Origin: Sphingomonadales bacterium UBA2683
GTDB lineage: Bacteria; Pseudomonadota; Alphaproteobacteria; Sphingomonadales; Sphingomonadaceae
Direction of reading: 5' to 3'
NCBI GenBank assembly: GCA_002354635.1
Contig: DELZ01000004.1
Span: 777,117 to 841,116 of the forward strand
DNA length: 64,000 bases
How positions within the stretch are numbered: the first letter of the stretch is position 1; each line of letters begins with the position of its first letter. Under the pieces are notes generated by a model. The model worked only from the letters and a program-made list of their open reading frames with translations, was not told the origin of the DNA and did no database searches. The translations under genes were made by a program, and so were the position numbers. This document shows positions 44,062-55,000 of the stretch, piece by piece.

Positions 44062-45342
44062 TTGGCGACGACCGCGCAACCCGGGCAGGCGCCCCGCAAA
44101 TTTTATGGCTGGACCAATGTCGGGCTGTTTTTCTTCATCCAGTTTGCCGCATCCGGCTTTGTCTATTTTGCCTATTCGGTAGTGTTTCCGGCCATGGTCG
44201 AAACCATGGACTGGAACCGCGGCACGGCGTCGCTCGCGCAAACGGTCGCGCTCATCATGCTGGGTCTGGCTTATCCGCTGGCCGGTTATCTGATCCATCG
44301 ATTCGGCGTGCGCCAGACGGTTACCATCGGACTGCTGGCGATGCTCTCCGGTCTGCTGTTGCTGGTACTGGCCGTCACCGCGATATGGCAATTCATCCTG
44401 GTCTGGGGCATTGTCATGGGGCTGTCCTTTGCCCTCACCGGTCCGCTTTGCTCGCAGTCGGCAATGATCAGCTGGTTCAGTATCAAACGGTCCACCACCA
44501 TCGGTATCGTCATGACCGGCGGAGCGCTTGGTGGCGCCCTGGCACAGCCAGTGCTGTCCGGCATCATGGACCAGTTCGACAGCTGGCGCGCGGCCTGGGC
44601 GATCGCCGCGGTCATGGTCGTCATTTCGCTGGTTGCGGCGCAATTTGTGATCAACCACCCGCAGGATATCGGCCAGCATCCCGACAATGTCGATCCGTCG
44701 ATAGAGCTGGACGATGTGCAAACCAGAGGATTGCGGCCCAGAACCCACCGGACCGGCCACGACTGGACAATGAAGCAAATCATCCGAACACCGACCCTCT
44801 ACATGCTGATGCTGGTCACGGTCGGCTATCTGGGCACTTTCTTTTTCCTGCTGAACCACGGCGTGCTGCACCTTACCGACAACGGCCTGTCCGGGCTCGA
44901 AGCCGCTTCGATCATGGGCCTCGCGATTCTGGGCAGCGGCCTGGCGCGCATCCCTGCCGGCTGGCTAGGCGACCAGTTCGAACTGCGCTGGACCCTGTTC
45001 GGATCGATCGCGCTCATGGCTCTCGGCCTGTCCGGCTTCTGGCTCGGCCACAACATCATCCTGCTCTCGGCGATGGGCATGCTGTTCGGCGCCGGTTACG
45101 GCGGCATGCTCGTGCTCGGCCCGGTGGTGATCGGCAATTATTACGGCGAGCGGGCTTTTCCGATCATCAATTCGGTGCTGGCGCCGGTGATGCTGCCCTT
45201 TGCGGCCGCTGCACCGGCCGGGGCCGGCTATATTTTCGAAGCCACCGGAAGCTATGACCTCGCTTTTGCCGGTGCCGTAGTCCTGCTTCTGGCAGGCCTG
45301 ATCGCGGCCTTCTTCATGAAGCCACCGCTAGCGCCCGGCTAA
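44062..45342 (+). CDS. MFS transporter
   Basis: 426 residues from a TTG with AGGAGAG about six bases before it. Two six-helix halves are joined by a polar loop near 210-240 (QTRGLRPRTHRTG). The loop after helix 2 has RFGVRQTV, and the second half has GWLGDQFELRW, both variants of the MFS signature. Resembles monocarboxylate-transporter-like bacterial MFS proteins in helix content, but the substrate is unknown. Convergent with the AI-2E-type gene. Confidence 0.86.
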   Translation: MATTAQPGQAPRKFYGWTNVGLFFFIQFAASGFVYFAYSVVFPAMVETMDWNRGTASLAQTVALIMLGLAYPLAGYLIHRFGVRQTVTIGLLAMLSGLLLLVLAVTAIWQFILVWGIVMGLSFALTGPLCSQSAMISWFSIKRSTTIGIVMTGGALGGALAQPVLSGIMDQFDSWRAAWAIAAVMVVISLVAAQFVINHPQDIGQHPDNVDPSIELDDVQTRGLRPRTHRTGHDWTMKQIIRTPTLYMLMLVTVGYLGTFFFLLNHGVLHLTDNGLSGLEAASIMGLAILGSGLARIPAGWLGDQFELRWTLFGSIALMALGLSGFWLGHNIILLSAMGMLFGAGYGGMLVLGPVVIGNYYGERAFPIINSVLAPVMLPFAAAAPAGAGYIFEATGSYDLAFAGAVVLLLAGLIAAFFMKPPLAPG

Positions 45343-45343
45343 C

Positions 45344-46546
45344 CTAGACATTGCCGTCGCTGGACAGCAGCGCCGCAATCGGCCGGGTTCCCGGCCGGCG
45401 CGCCAGCACGATCATCAATATGGTGGTGAACGGCACCGCCAATATTGCGCCGGGGATGCCCCACAGGCTGCTCCAGATGGCCAGCGAGACCAGTACGACC
45501 ATCGGACTGAGATTGACCGACTTGCTGAGCATCTTCGGTTCGACGATATTGCCGATAATCACCTGCGCTGCGGTCATCAGGCCGGTGGCGATCAGCGGGA
45601 TCGTCAGGCTGCCGAACTGGGCGACGGAAAACAAGGCCGGGAAAGCGACACCGACGAAAGAGCCGATATAGGGGATATAGTTGAGCAGACCGATGATGAT
45701 CGCCCACAGGGCGGCATATTCCACGCCCAATATTCGCAATATGGCCCAACAGATAATGCCGAGCATGATGTTGATCAGCGTCTTGGTCGCCAGATAGCTG
45801 CCGATATCATGGTTGATCCGCGTGATCATATTGAGCGTGTCGGTAGAAGCGCCATCGGACCCAAACGCGCGACGGACCTTCTCCGGGAAGCCGGTGATTT
45901 CGCTGAGCAGGAAGGAAGCATATAATATCGTGATGAAGACAAAACCGCCAAAACTGGTCAGCGAGGACAGAGCGGACTGGGCCAGCGCCGCGATATCGAT
46001 CTCGGTAAAAAATCTCGTGGCAAATTCGCTGATCGCATGGCCAACCGCTTCGGTGCTGCGGTCGAATATCGCAGCCGGCGACCCCATGAGTTCGGATATT
46101 TTCGGCCGGCCAGCGCCCGCTTCCACCGGCACAGGAAACCATGTCACAAACAGATTTTCCAGATTGCGCTGATAGACGGGCAGCGAGGGCACAAGATTCT
46201 GCAGGCTGGCGACGAGCATCCGTGTCATCGCGAAAAGCAGCGCCATTACCCCGATCAGGGCCAGCGTCGCGCGCAACCAAAGCGGCGTCTGGCCCAACCC
46301 CGGAATACGGGCGACCGTAGCGCTGGCGGCGTAGAGAATCTGCAGCAATATGACAGCGGTCACAATCGGCAATATGATGTCCTTGCCGACGTAAAACAGC
46401 CAGCCGACCATGATGGTAATGCCGATGGCGTAGAATATTGTGCTGACACGTCCCTGGAACATGATTTGGCGATAGCCGGATTTTACAGGACTGTCATCAG
46501 CATGATTGCCCGGCATGACCTTATCGAAAAACATCGGGACAAGCAT
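45344..46546 (-). CDS. AI-2E family (YdiK/TqsA-like) membrane protein
   Basis: About 400 residues. The family layout is visible: three N-terminal helices, a long soluble region (about 120-200), then a helix-rich C-terminus containing NYIPYIGSFVGVAFPALFS and the conserved VEPKMLSKSVNLSPMVVL. Some members act as exporters or sodium/proton antiporters, so the autoinducer name should not be taken as function. Three ATG codons at 46546, 46534 and 46516 are candidate starts, none with a strong ribosome site. Divergent from gmk across about 36 bases. Confidence 0.85.
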   Translation of the reverse strand: MLVPMFFDKVMPGNHADDSPVKSGYRQIMFQGRVSTIFYAIGITIMVGWLFYVGKDIILPIVTAVILLQILYAASATVARIPGLGQTPLWLRATLALIGVMALLFAMTRMLVASLQNLVPSLPVYQRNLENLFVTWFPVPVEAGAGRPKISELMGSPAAIFDRSTEAVGHAISEFATRFFTEIDIAALAQSALSSLTSFGGFVFITILYASFLLSEITGFPEKVRRAFGSDGASTDTLNMITRINHDIGSYLATKTLINIMLGIICWAILRILGVEYAALWAIIIGLLNYIPYIGSFVGVAFPALFSVAQFGSLTIPLIATGLMTAAQVIIGNIVEPKMLSKSVNLSPMVVLVSLAIWSSLWGIPGAILAVPFTTILMIVLARRPGTRPIAALLSSDGNV

Positions 46547-46582
46547 CTTGACGCCAGGCGTCCTTCTCGGCCAATAGCCGCT

Positions 46583-47251
46583 ATGGCCGACAATATCTCT
46601 TCCCAGAATATCGACAATGATCACCGCGAACTGAACCGCAGGGGACTGCTGTTCGTTCTGTCTTCGCCGTCCGGCGCCGGCAAGTCGACGCTGGCGCATA
46701 TGCTGCTGAAAGCGGATGAGGAGATTGCCATGTCCGTCTCTGTCACCACGCGCCCAAAGCGTCCGGGCGAGGAGCACGGCAAGGATTATTATTTCGTCAG
46801 CGGTGATCAATTCGAGGAAATGGTCGCTGACCACAGCTTCCTCGAATATGCCACAGTGTTCGGCAACCGCTATGCCACGCCGGCCGCGCCGGTAAACCAG
46901 AGTCTGGAGGCAGGCCAGGATGTGCTGTTCGATATCGACTGGCAGGGCACCCAGCAACTGTACCAGCGGGCAGGTCAGGATGTGGTAAGGGTGTTCATCC
47001 TGCCGCCCTCACTCGAGGAATTGCGCAAACGGCTCGAAAGCCGCAACACCGACGCGCCCGATATCATCGAAAGCCGGATGCAGCGCGCGACCAGCGAGAT
47101 CAGCCACTGGGACGGCTATGACTATGTCCTGATCAACGACGATCTCGACGCCTGCTTTGCGAAGGTGAAGCAGATTCTGGCCACCGAACGCATGCGGCGG
47201 TCACGACAGACCGGCCTGATCGGTTTTGTCAGGGATCTGATGGCCGAATAG
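46583..47251 (+). CDS. gmk: Guanylate kinase
   Basis: 222 residues. Phosphorylates GMP to GDP. P-loop SSPSGAGKST near 23, GMP-binding segment TTRPKRPGEEHGKDYYFV, and FDIDWQGTQQL are all present. The first 15 residues are a polar extension not found in E. coli Gmk. The reading frame is open further upstream to 46037 within the AI-2E gene but that part is not coding. Confidence 0.95.
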   Translation: MADNISSQNIDNDHRELNRRGLLFVLSSPSGAGKSTLAHMLLKADEEIAMSVSVTTRPKRPGEEHGKDYYFVSGDQFEEMVADHSFLEYATVFGNRYATPAAPVNQSLEAGQDVLFDIDWQGTQQLYQRAGQDVVRVFILPPSLEELRKRLESRNTDAPDIIESRMQRATSEISHWDGYDYVLINDDLDACFAKVKQILATERMRRSRQTGLIGFVRDLMAE

Positions 47252-47279
47252 AAATGCCGGTTCTGCTCACGCAGCTTTT

Positions 47280-47897
47280 CTAGAACCGGGCCGAGCAATA
47301 ACGGATTTCGCCCGCATTGCACCGCTCCACGGCTTCCCGCCATTCATCCATTTTTCTTTCATATTCGGCCTGACGCTCGGCTTCAGCGATCCGGTCGGCG
47401 GCAATTTTTTCCTCGTTCAGGCGCAGATTTTCTGCATGTTGCGCCGCCGACTGTTCATTCAGTCGATGCAAAAATTCTCCGCGCAGCGCATGCGAGCGGT
47501 TGCGAATACACGAGGTTACAAGCTCGGATTTTTTCTGCTCGGCCCTGAATTGGCTGGAAGCCGCAGACCACCGCTTTTCGACCATCGATTTGCATATCGC
47601 CGGAATATTTGCCAATCGCGCATCATAATCCTCGGTGATGCTTCGGATAAACTGTTCGTTCGACGCTATGGCTGGATCAACGTTCAGTTCTGCGTTTTTC
47701 CGGTCCTGCACGCATTGCGAACTCGCCCATATTTGATAATATTTCTCGTTCTCTGCGGGATTCAATCGACTATATTGGTGGACCAGATATTGCTTGGCCC
47801 CCTCGCAGTCGGGATTGGATTCCTGCGCCATCGCGGCCCCGTCAAAAAACAGGGCCGCCAGCAGCGCGCCGATGAAGAAAATTTTTCCGTGCAGCAC
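47280..47897 (-). CDS. Secreted protein of unknown function with Glu/Arg-rich helical tail
   Basis: 205 residues from a GTG with AGGA before it. A signal peptide ends at AMAQ (about 25). Cysteines occur at intervals, six or so in the mature part, so disulphides are likely. The C-terminal third (about 140-190) is a long charged helix rich in E, R, A and Q (RIAEAERQAEYERKMDEW), probably a coiled coil. I do not recognise the family. Convergent with gmk. Confidence 0.68.
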   Translation of the reverse strand: MLHGKIFFIGALLAALFFDGAAMAQESNPDCEGAKQYLVHQYSRLNPAENEKYYQIWASSQCVQDRKNAELNVDPAIASNEQFIRSITEDYDARLANIPAICKSMVEKRWSAASSQFRAEQKKSELVTSCIRNRSHALRGEFLHRLNEQSAAQHAENLRLNEEKIAADRIAEAERQAEYERKMDEWREAVERCNAGEIRYCSARF

Positions 47898-48019
47898 ATC
47901 TCGTCCTTTCGTTCAGGACCCCCGCGTGCCATTCTATCCCTGTCGATAAACGGTTTCAAGATTTTACCGTCTCGGCAATATATTCGAAGACTGTTCGAAC
48001 AGTCCGAACGTCGTCGCCA

Positions 48020-48649
48020 TCAAGGCCTTTTCACATAAAGGCCGTCAAAAACCACGCTCCATGTGTTACCGCCATCCATCGACGCCTGCCAATGCTGGCG
48101 AACGCTACCGTCCGCCATCGGAGTCCATGTGACCCGGTTGATCTTCATACCTTCTTTGAAATAGGGCGTGTTGCGGTTGCTCAGCACCATTTCACCGCGC
48201 TCGTTCAGTCCACCCTCGATGAACAGGGCACCGCCATCCGCTCCCATCCAGGTCTGGTGCCATTTTTTACGCGCCGCATCATAAAAGCTCATGCTCATCC
48301 CGGTATAGCCGCCCTTGGTGCTGTAATCTTCATGGATGACACAGCCGCCATGTTCTCGCGATATCCTGTTCACCGCGCTCGGCTGATCCTGCCCGGCGGC
48401 GGTAACATCCCAAGTGCCGATCCAGAAATCGAAGGCACTGTGATTGTCGGATGCACAGGCGGGTGGTGGCGTTGCGGCAGATGGAGTCGGCGACTGCGCC
48501 TGAACGACGGCAGTCAAAGGGGATGGCACCAGAAGCGTTGCAAGGGCCGCGCCCAGCAGGGGGCTGACGCGGTACCGGCCTTGGCGGGAATCGGAGCTTG
48601 CCCATGCGGTAGACAATATTCCCGTGTCGAGCATTTTGCGTATTCGCAT
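48020..48649 (-). CDS. Secreted DUF1579-like protein
   Basis: 209 residues. A Gly-rich purine stretch (GGGGGGATGG) precedes the ATG. Residues about 28-52 form a signal peptide ending AVVQAQ, then a Pro/Thr linker and a beta-rich domain starting SAFDFWIGTWDVTA, with NRISREHGGCVIHEDYSTKGGYTG and a GG-x-W ending. The FDFWIGTWDV pattern is shared with DUF1579-type and lipocalin-like proteins, which suggests a small-ligand barrel; ligand unknown. Confidence 0.72.
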   Translation of the reverse strand: MRIRKMLDTGILSTAWASSDSRQGRYRVSPLLGAALATLLVPSPLTAVVQAQSPTPSAATPPPACASDNHSAFDFWIGTWDVTAAGQDQPSAVNRISREHGGCVIHEDYSTKGGYTGMSMSFYDAARKKWHQTWMGADGGALFIEGGLNERGEMVLSNRNTPYFKEGMKINRVTWTPMADGSVRQHWQASMDGGNTWSVVFDGLYVKRP

Positions 48650-48923
48650 TTGCTACCATCCCCCCATGTTGAGCTTCGATACGACCCGAAAGAAATTTGG
48701 AAATTCCGGATGTTCACTCAGCTTTCTGTTGAATAGCAGGTCGGCGCGCCATGCGTTGGCTCATTCGACCAACAGCAATTGATCGTCGATGAAAGGGTCG
48801 GTTCGTTCCAGGTCCAACCCTGCCACGGAACGCCGCCTTCGCCCCTTCGCCGCATGGCATTCAAAAGACCGTTGGTTTTGCTGCTGCAACCCGTTACCAA
48901 CAGGGAAAGCGGCAGGGAGTAAT

Positions 48924-50975
48924 ATGGTGGAATCACGGGAAGTTGAAGTCCTGATCGTCGGGGGGGGATTTTCGACGATGCCGCTGATCCGCGAGCTGGA
49001 GGCGGATGGTGTCGACTGGCTGATGGTTTCCCCGATGACTCCGATCTGGCAACAACTGGAAGAGGCCGATGCACTGGATTTCGATCTGGTCAGCTCGCTG
49101 CAGAGCAGCGTCTATTCGTTCGAACTGGTCGAGATGCTGAACGAACTGGGCGAGAATTTCACCGACGGTTTTCCTACCGCCAGTGAATTTTATGCGATCC
49201 ACAAGAAATATGCCGCGCGCCATGCCGATCATATCCACAACGACCGGGTGGACAGCATCGACAATCACGCTGACCACAGCCTTGTCCATCTCGAAAGCGG
49301 CGAGACGTTTCGTGCCCGCCATGTCGTCGTCGCCACCGCCTTCCGGCGGCAGATGAACGCCAATCTCAAGCAGATCAAGGTTGATGCCAGCTATGCCGGC
49401 AAGAGCGTGGCGATTACATCGACCGGGGACAGTTCCAACCTGCTGATCGCCAAGCTGGTGGCTTATGGAGCGAAGGTGCATCTGGTGACCAACGGCTTCA
49501 TCATGCTCGACAAGATGTTCGCGACCTTCTCGCCGCTCGACAACGGCCCGCGCTTCGTGCCGCTCGACCAGCTGGAATGCCACAATTTCTCGGAAGTCAG
49601 CAAATGGAGCTATCGCGCCTTTATCGACGGCGGCTATATCCACGGCCTGATCCATAACGGCTTTGCAAAACTTTTCGACCGCAACAGCCTCGGCGTCCGA
49701 CATCCCCGGAGTATCCGGCCGCACCAGGATATCCGAAGCTTCTTCAAGGCCAGAGCGCCGATCGAAAACGGCCATATCGCGATCAAATATTGGCCGATCG
49801 ACGTCTACAGACTCTATTGCGAAGAGACGCTCGAACAGAAGATCGACGAAGGCTATCTGATCAACGACCTGCCCTTCTTTCTCGAACACGGCCATGTCAA
49901 ATTATGGGACAAATCGTCTGCCACGATCGACCGCGAAGCGATGACGATCCGCGAGGATGGCGAAACCGCCTCCTTCGATCTGATCATCGACGGCGACCAG
50001 GAAGTGCCTAACATCCCGGAAATCCGGATGCATGGCAGCAGTGACGGCGAGCAGTTTTCCTACCGGCCCCGCGCGCAATTTCTGGGCGTCGCCTCTCCGA
50101 AACTGGACAATATCTATACCATCGGCTTCACGCGCCCGTTTACCGGCGGCCTCAACAATATCAGCGAGATGCAGTGTCTTCTGGTCCACCGGATGATTAC
50201 CGATCCGGCCTTCCGGGACGAAATCCGGAGCGATATCGATCAGCGGATCGCAGACTATAACGCGACCTATTTCGCCAGACGGCCGGAAAAAAAGACCGAC
50301 CATCTGGTCTGGTATGGCACCTTCACCGACGAGGTGGCCAAGGTATTAGGGATCCGGCCGAAGCGCAGCGATACGCCGGGCGTCAAGGGCCTGATGAAAT
50401 ATTACATGTTCCCGAACAATGTTTTCCGGTTCCGCGAAACAGGCCGCTACGCGGTTGAAGGTGTGGGCGAATTGATCGAGCATACCGCGAAACAATATCA
50501 CGATTACAAGGTGCTGGCGCTGCTGGTGATCCGTTATCCGTTCTTCGAGCTGCTGGCACTCGCCACCATCCTGCTCGCGCCGGTGCCGTGGTGGGTGAAG
50601 ATCCCGGCCGCGATCATCCACAACCGCCTGCCCTTCACCTCGACGCTGGTCGGCAAGTTCGGATTGCCAACGAGGGAAAGCAAGGCGATCTTCAATTACC
50701 GCAAGGCGATCAGCTTTCCGGTGCTGGCTTATCCTTTGGTCGCGGCAGTCGTGTGGGCAGCGGCGGGGATGGGAACGGCCTTTGGCTTCTCCGCCGCGCT
50801 GCTCGCCTATGTCTATGCGATGATCCATCTCGGGACCGCCAAGGGATGGAACCGCAAATTTTTCTGCGACATGAAGAGCAAGCGGTCGCCGGAGATGGTC
50901 AAGTTTTTCGAGCGGTATCGGAAGGTATTTGGGCGGGTCAAGTCGATTAGACAACGCGCAGACCAACTAGACTAG
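48924..50975 (+). CDS. Flavin-monooxygenase-like protein with C-terminal membrane domain
   Basis: 683 residues from the ATG at 48924 (AGGGAG before it). The N-terminal dinucleotide fold is VLIVGGGFSTMPLIREL at 9-25; a second one is SVAITSTGDSSNLLIAKL near 151-168, in the place where FMO-type enzymes bind NADPH. The first Gly motif is only partly canonical (GGGFS). Residues beyond about 525 hold two hydrophobic regions (about 530-556 and 594-636) and a basic tail, so the protein is probably membrane-bound. Substrate unknown. Its end overlaps that of the next gene by four bases, tail to tail. Confidence 0.72.
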   Translation: MVESREVEVLIVGGGFSTMPLIRELEADGVDWLMVSPMTPIWQQLEEADALDFDLVSSLQSSVYSFELVEMLNELGENFTDGFPTASEFYAIHKKYAARHADHIHNDRVDSIDNHADHSLVHLESGETFRARHVVVATAFRRQMNANLKQIKVDASYAGKSVAITSTGDSSNLLIAKLVAYGAKVHLVTNGFIMLDKMFATFSPLDNGPRFVPLDQLECHNFSEVSKWSYRAFIDGGYIHGLIHNGFAKLFDRNSLGVRHPRSIRPHQDIRSFFKARAPIENGHIAIKYWPIDVYRLYCEETLEQKIDEGYLINDLPFFLEHGHVKLWDKSSATIDREAMTIREDGETASFDLIIDGDQEVPNIPEIRMHGSSDGEQFSYRPRAQFLGVASPKLDNIYTIGFTRPFTGGLNNISEMQCLLVHRMITDPAFRDEIRSDIDQRIADYNATYFARRPEKKTDHLVWYGTFTDEVAKVLGIRPKRSDTPGVKGLMKYYMFPNNVFRFRETGRYAVEGVGELIEHTAKQYHDYKVLALLVIRYPFFELLALATILLAPVPWWVKIPAAIIHNRLPFTSTLVGKFGLPTRESKAIFNYRKAISFPVLAYPLVAAVVWAAAGMGTAFGFSAALLAYVYAMIHLGTAKGWNRKFFCDMKSKRSPEMVKFFERYRKVFGRVKSIRQRADQLD

Positions 50976-51838
50976 AGTTTTGCCCTGACAACACAACTCT
51001 GCAACTTGGGCTTCAGAGCATTGATCTCCAGAAGGGTTCGGGCCGCAGTAGCCTTTTCCGCCATCGACAAAGCCAGAGGCTGTGCCTTGTTCTGCGCGTC
51101 GGCGACTGCAGCAGGTGAATTGGCCTCCTCGATATCATCAGATAGCTGCTTAATTTCTGCGACGACACCTGCTGGATCAAAGACACCAACAGCACTCAAC
51201 CGCTGGGCCAAAATGCGCTCGACCGAGAGCAGCGAGGACGAAACGAGGTCGAAATACTGCGTTTCCGGCCCCACTTCGACGCCAACCGGGTTTTTACGAG
51301 TCTGGAACTTGAGACTATTTTTTTCAGCTTCGTCCTGGATTTTTTTAATCGAGAATCCATCAATCCCGACAGCTTCCATCTTGATGCAAATCAAGGCATC
51401 AAGCGAACTGTCAAAAATATCCGCCTTGCCTTTCGGGTCGTAGTAATTTTTACTTCCATTCAGAATGGATGCAGCGGAACCGCCTGCAATGGCGACGTTT
51501 GGACCTGCGCCAAAGGCTGTGGCGGTGATCGTCCCCACCGCCGTTAAGAAAGACGGTATTTCAAAAATCTGCCTTCCGTTGGCTGCGCTATGGGCCCTGC
51601 ATCGATATAGTAGTATAAAATTGTTGATCAGACTGCGCGCTCCGTCAACGCTCTCCTCAATCGGTACTGGCTTACTATCTGCCAATTTTTCGAAAGACTT
51701 GCAGCTCTGTCCTATAGAACGATTGCTGCCACGGGTTTCCATCACATTGGTCAAATTGACAGAAGGCGGAGCAAAACTCGTGGTGGCACATCCTCCGAGC
51801 ATTGTGGCTGCAGTTGCCAACATGAGAACGTTTTTCAT
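50972..51838 (-). CDS. Predicted lipoprotein of unknown function
   Basis: 288 residues. The ATG at 51838 has GAGG at a good distance upstream; an earlier in-frame codon at 51871 is rejected. The signal peptide ends at the lipobox LGGC with Cys at 17. The mature protein has several cysteines and a central Gly/Ala-rich hydrophobic segment (ITATAFGAGPNVAIAGGSAASIL). No recognised family. Divergent from uvrA across 187 bases. Confidence 0.72.
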   Translation of the reverse strand: MKNVLMLATAATMLGGCATTSFAPPSVNLTNVMETRGSNRSIGQSCKSFEKLADSKPVPIEESVDGARSLINNFILLYRCRAHSAANGRQIFEIPSFLTAVGTITATAFGAGPNVAIAGGSAASILNGSKNYYDPKGKADIFDSSLDALICIKMEAVGIDGFSIKKIQDEAEKNSLKFQTRKNPVGVEVGPETQYFDLVSSSLLSVERILAQRLSAVGVFDPAGVVAEIKQLSDDIEEANSPAAVADAQNKAQPLALSMAEKATAARTLLEINALKPKLQSCVVRAKL

Positions 51839-52025
51839 CTTATCTACCTCGGTGTCTGATTGCCTGGTCAAATTAGCCTTGCTGCTCTCTCAACACCCGT
51901 GACCGTCCTCACGCCCCCCAAAAAAACTCCTCTTGAAAAAAGAACAAACATCGAACATAAAGCAGAGACCACCCTGTCCTTCTGACCCGCTGGACTCTCT
52001 CCGGCATCTTCGGCAAAGCACGCGC

Positions 52026-55000
52026 ATGAGTCTGACCCACATCAAAGTAAAAGGCGCCCGGGAGCATAATCTCAAGGGCGTCGATATCGAGCTGCCGCGC
52101 GAGAAGCTGATCGTGATCACCGGCCTGTCCGGTTCCGGCAAATCGAGCCTTGCGTTCGATACCATCTATGCCGAGGGGCAGCGGCGCTATGTCGAGAGCC
52201 TCAGCGCTTATGCGCGGCAGTTTCTCGAGATGATGCAGAAGCCCGATGTCGAGCATATCGAGGGCCTGTCACCGGCAATCTCGATCGAGCAGAAAACGAC
52301 CAGCCGCAACCCGCGCTCGACCGTCGCCACCGTCACCGAAATTTACGATTATATGCGCCTGCTCTGGGCCCGTGCCGGAGTCCCCTATTCGCCCGCCACC
52401 GGCCTGCCGATCACCGCACAGACCGTGTCGCAGATGGTCGACCGGGTGATGGCCCTGCCCGATAAAACCCGCTTCTTCCTGCTCGCCCCCGTGGTGCGCG
52501 GGCGCAAGGGCGAGTATCGCAAGGAATTGCTTGAATGGCAGAAAGCCGGCTTTACCCGGGTCCGGGTTGATGGCGAATTTTACGATATCGAGGAAACGCC
52601 CAAGCTCGACAAGAAATACAAGCATGATATCGAGGTGGTCGTCGACCGGCTGGTGGTGCGTGACGGCATGGAACAGCGGCTCGCCGACAGTTTCGAGACC
52701 GCGCTGCGGCTGGCCGACGGGCTTGCTTTTGTCGATCTGGCGGATGGTACGGTTGAGGAAGCGCTTGCCAATGGTGCTTCGACAGGCTCAGCACGAACGG
52801 AAGGCGTCGCAGAAGCACAAACGCCGTTCGTGTCGAGCGTAGTCGAGACACGCCTCTCGACTACGCTCGAGGCGAACGGGAAAAATGCTGATTCGCCCCA
52901 AGGCAAAATGAAAGGCACCGGCCTGCCCGACAACCGGATCGTCTTTTCCGAACGTTTCGCCTGCCCGGTCAGTGGCTTCACCATCGAGGAAATCGCCCCG
53001 CGCCTGTTCTCGTTCAACGCGCCGCAGGGCGCCTGCCCGTCCTGTGACGGGCTTGGCGAGAAGCTCCATTTCGATCCCCAGCTGATCGTGCCCAATCCGG
53101 CGCTCAGCATCAAGAAGGGCGCGGTCGTGCCCTGGGCCAAGTCCAATCCGCCATCGCCTTATTATATGCAAGTACTGGGATCGCTCGCGCGGCATTTCGA
53201 ATTTGATCTCGATACGCCGTGGAATGAGCTCAGCGAGCATCATCGCGATGTGGTCCTCAACGGCACCCAGGGCCTGCCGGTGACGCTGCGCTTCCAGGAC
53301 GGACGCAAATCCTACGAGGTGAAGAAGCCGTTCGAAGGCGTGGTCGGCAATCTCAAACGCCGCATGCTGCAGACCGAAAGTGCCTGGATGCAGGAGGAAC
53401 TCGCCAAGTTCCAGGCAGCCGCTCCGTGCGAGACCTGCCATGGCGCGCGGCTCAAGCCGGAAGCGCTGGCGGTGAAGATCGCGGGCGAGGATATTTCCAT
53501 CTCGACCCGGCGCAGCGTCGGCGATGCCCTGGTATTTTTCGAAGGCCTCGGCGCACAACTGAACAAGACGCAGAGCCAGATTGCCGAACCGATCCTCAAG
53601 GAGATTATCGAGCGGCTGGGCTTCCTCAACAATGTCGGGCTCGACTATCTCAATCTCGACCGGACCAGCGGCACTCTGTCCGGCGGCGAGAGTCAGCGCA
53701 TCCGTCTCGCCAGCCAGATCGGATCGGGCCTCAGCGGCGTGCTCTACGTGCTCGACGAACCGAGCATCGGCCTGCACCAGCGCGACAATGATCGGCTGCT
53801 GACCACACTCAAGCGGCTGCGCGATCTCGGCAATACGGTGATCGTGGTCGAACATGATGAAGACGCCATTCGCACCGCTGACTGGGTCGTGGACATGGGG
53901 CCCGGCGCCGGCGTGCATGGCGGCGAGGTCGTGGCCGAAGGCACGCTGAAACAGATATTGAAATCGAAACAATCGCTGACCGCTGCCTATCTTAACGGCA
54001 CCCGGGAAATCGAGGTGCCGACAGAGCGGCGCAAGGGCAATGGCAAGAAGCTGACCGTACACGGCGCTACCGCCAACAATCTGCAAAATGTGACCGCGTC
54101 GATTCCGCTCGGGACATTTACCTGCGTCACCGGCCTGTCGGGCTCGGGCAAGTCATCGCTCACCATCGACACGCTCTACGCAGCCGCTGCACGGACCCTC
54201 AATGGCGCGCGGGTGATTGCCGGCAAACATGACAAGATCACCGGCCTCGAATATTGCGACAAGGTCATCGATATCGACCAGTCGCCGATCGGCCGCACCC
54301 CGCGCTCCAACCCCGCCACCTATACTGGCGCCTTTACCAATATCCGTGACTGGTTCGCCGGCCTGCCCGAGGCGCAGGCGCGCGGGTACAAGCCGGGCCG
54401 GTTCAGCTTCAACGTCAAGGGTGGCCGCTGCGAGGTGTGCCGCGGTGACGGGCTGATCAAGATCGAGATGCACTTTCTGCCCGACGTCTATGTCACTTGC
54501 GAGGAATGCGGCGGCAAACGCTATAATCGCGAGACTCTCGAGGTGAAGTTCAAGGGCAAGTCGATTGCGGATATTCTGGATATGACGGTCGAGGATGCAG
54601 TCAGCTTCTTCAAGGCAGTGCCGCCGATCCGCGACAAGATGGCGATGCTATATGAAGTCGGCCTCGGCTATGTGAAGGTCGGCCAGCAGGCCACGACCTT
54701 GTCCGGCGGCGAGGCGCAGCGCGTCAAGCTGGCCAAGGAACTGTCGAAACGCTCGACCGGGCAGACGCTCTATATTCTGGATGAACCCACCACCGGGCTG
54801 CATTTCGAAGATGTTCGCAAGCTGCTGCAAGTGCTCCACCAACTGGTCGAGCAGGGCAATAGCGTGGTGGTGATCGAGCATAATCTCGATGTCATCAAGA
54901 CCGCCGACCATATCCTCGACCTCGGCCCCGAAGGCGGCGTCCGTGGCGGCGAGATTGTCGCTCAGGGCACGCCGGAAGAAGTGGCGCAGGTCAAGGCGAG

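Noticed and set aside
47257..47289. CCGGTTCT...AGAACCGG hairpin after gmk as a terminator
   Set aside because: Only eight paired bases, a 17-base loop and no clear T-run after the stem; too weak to call.
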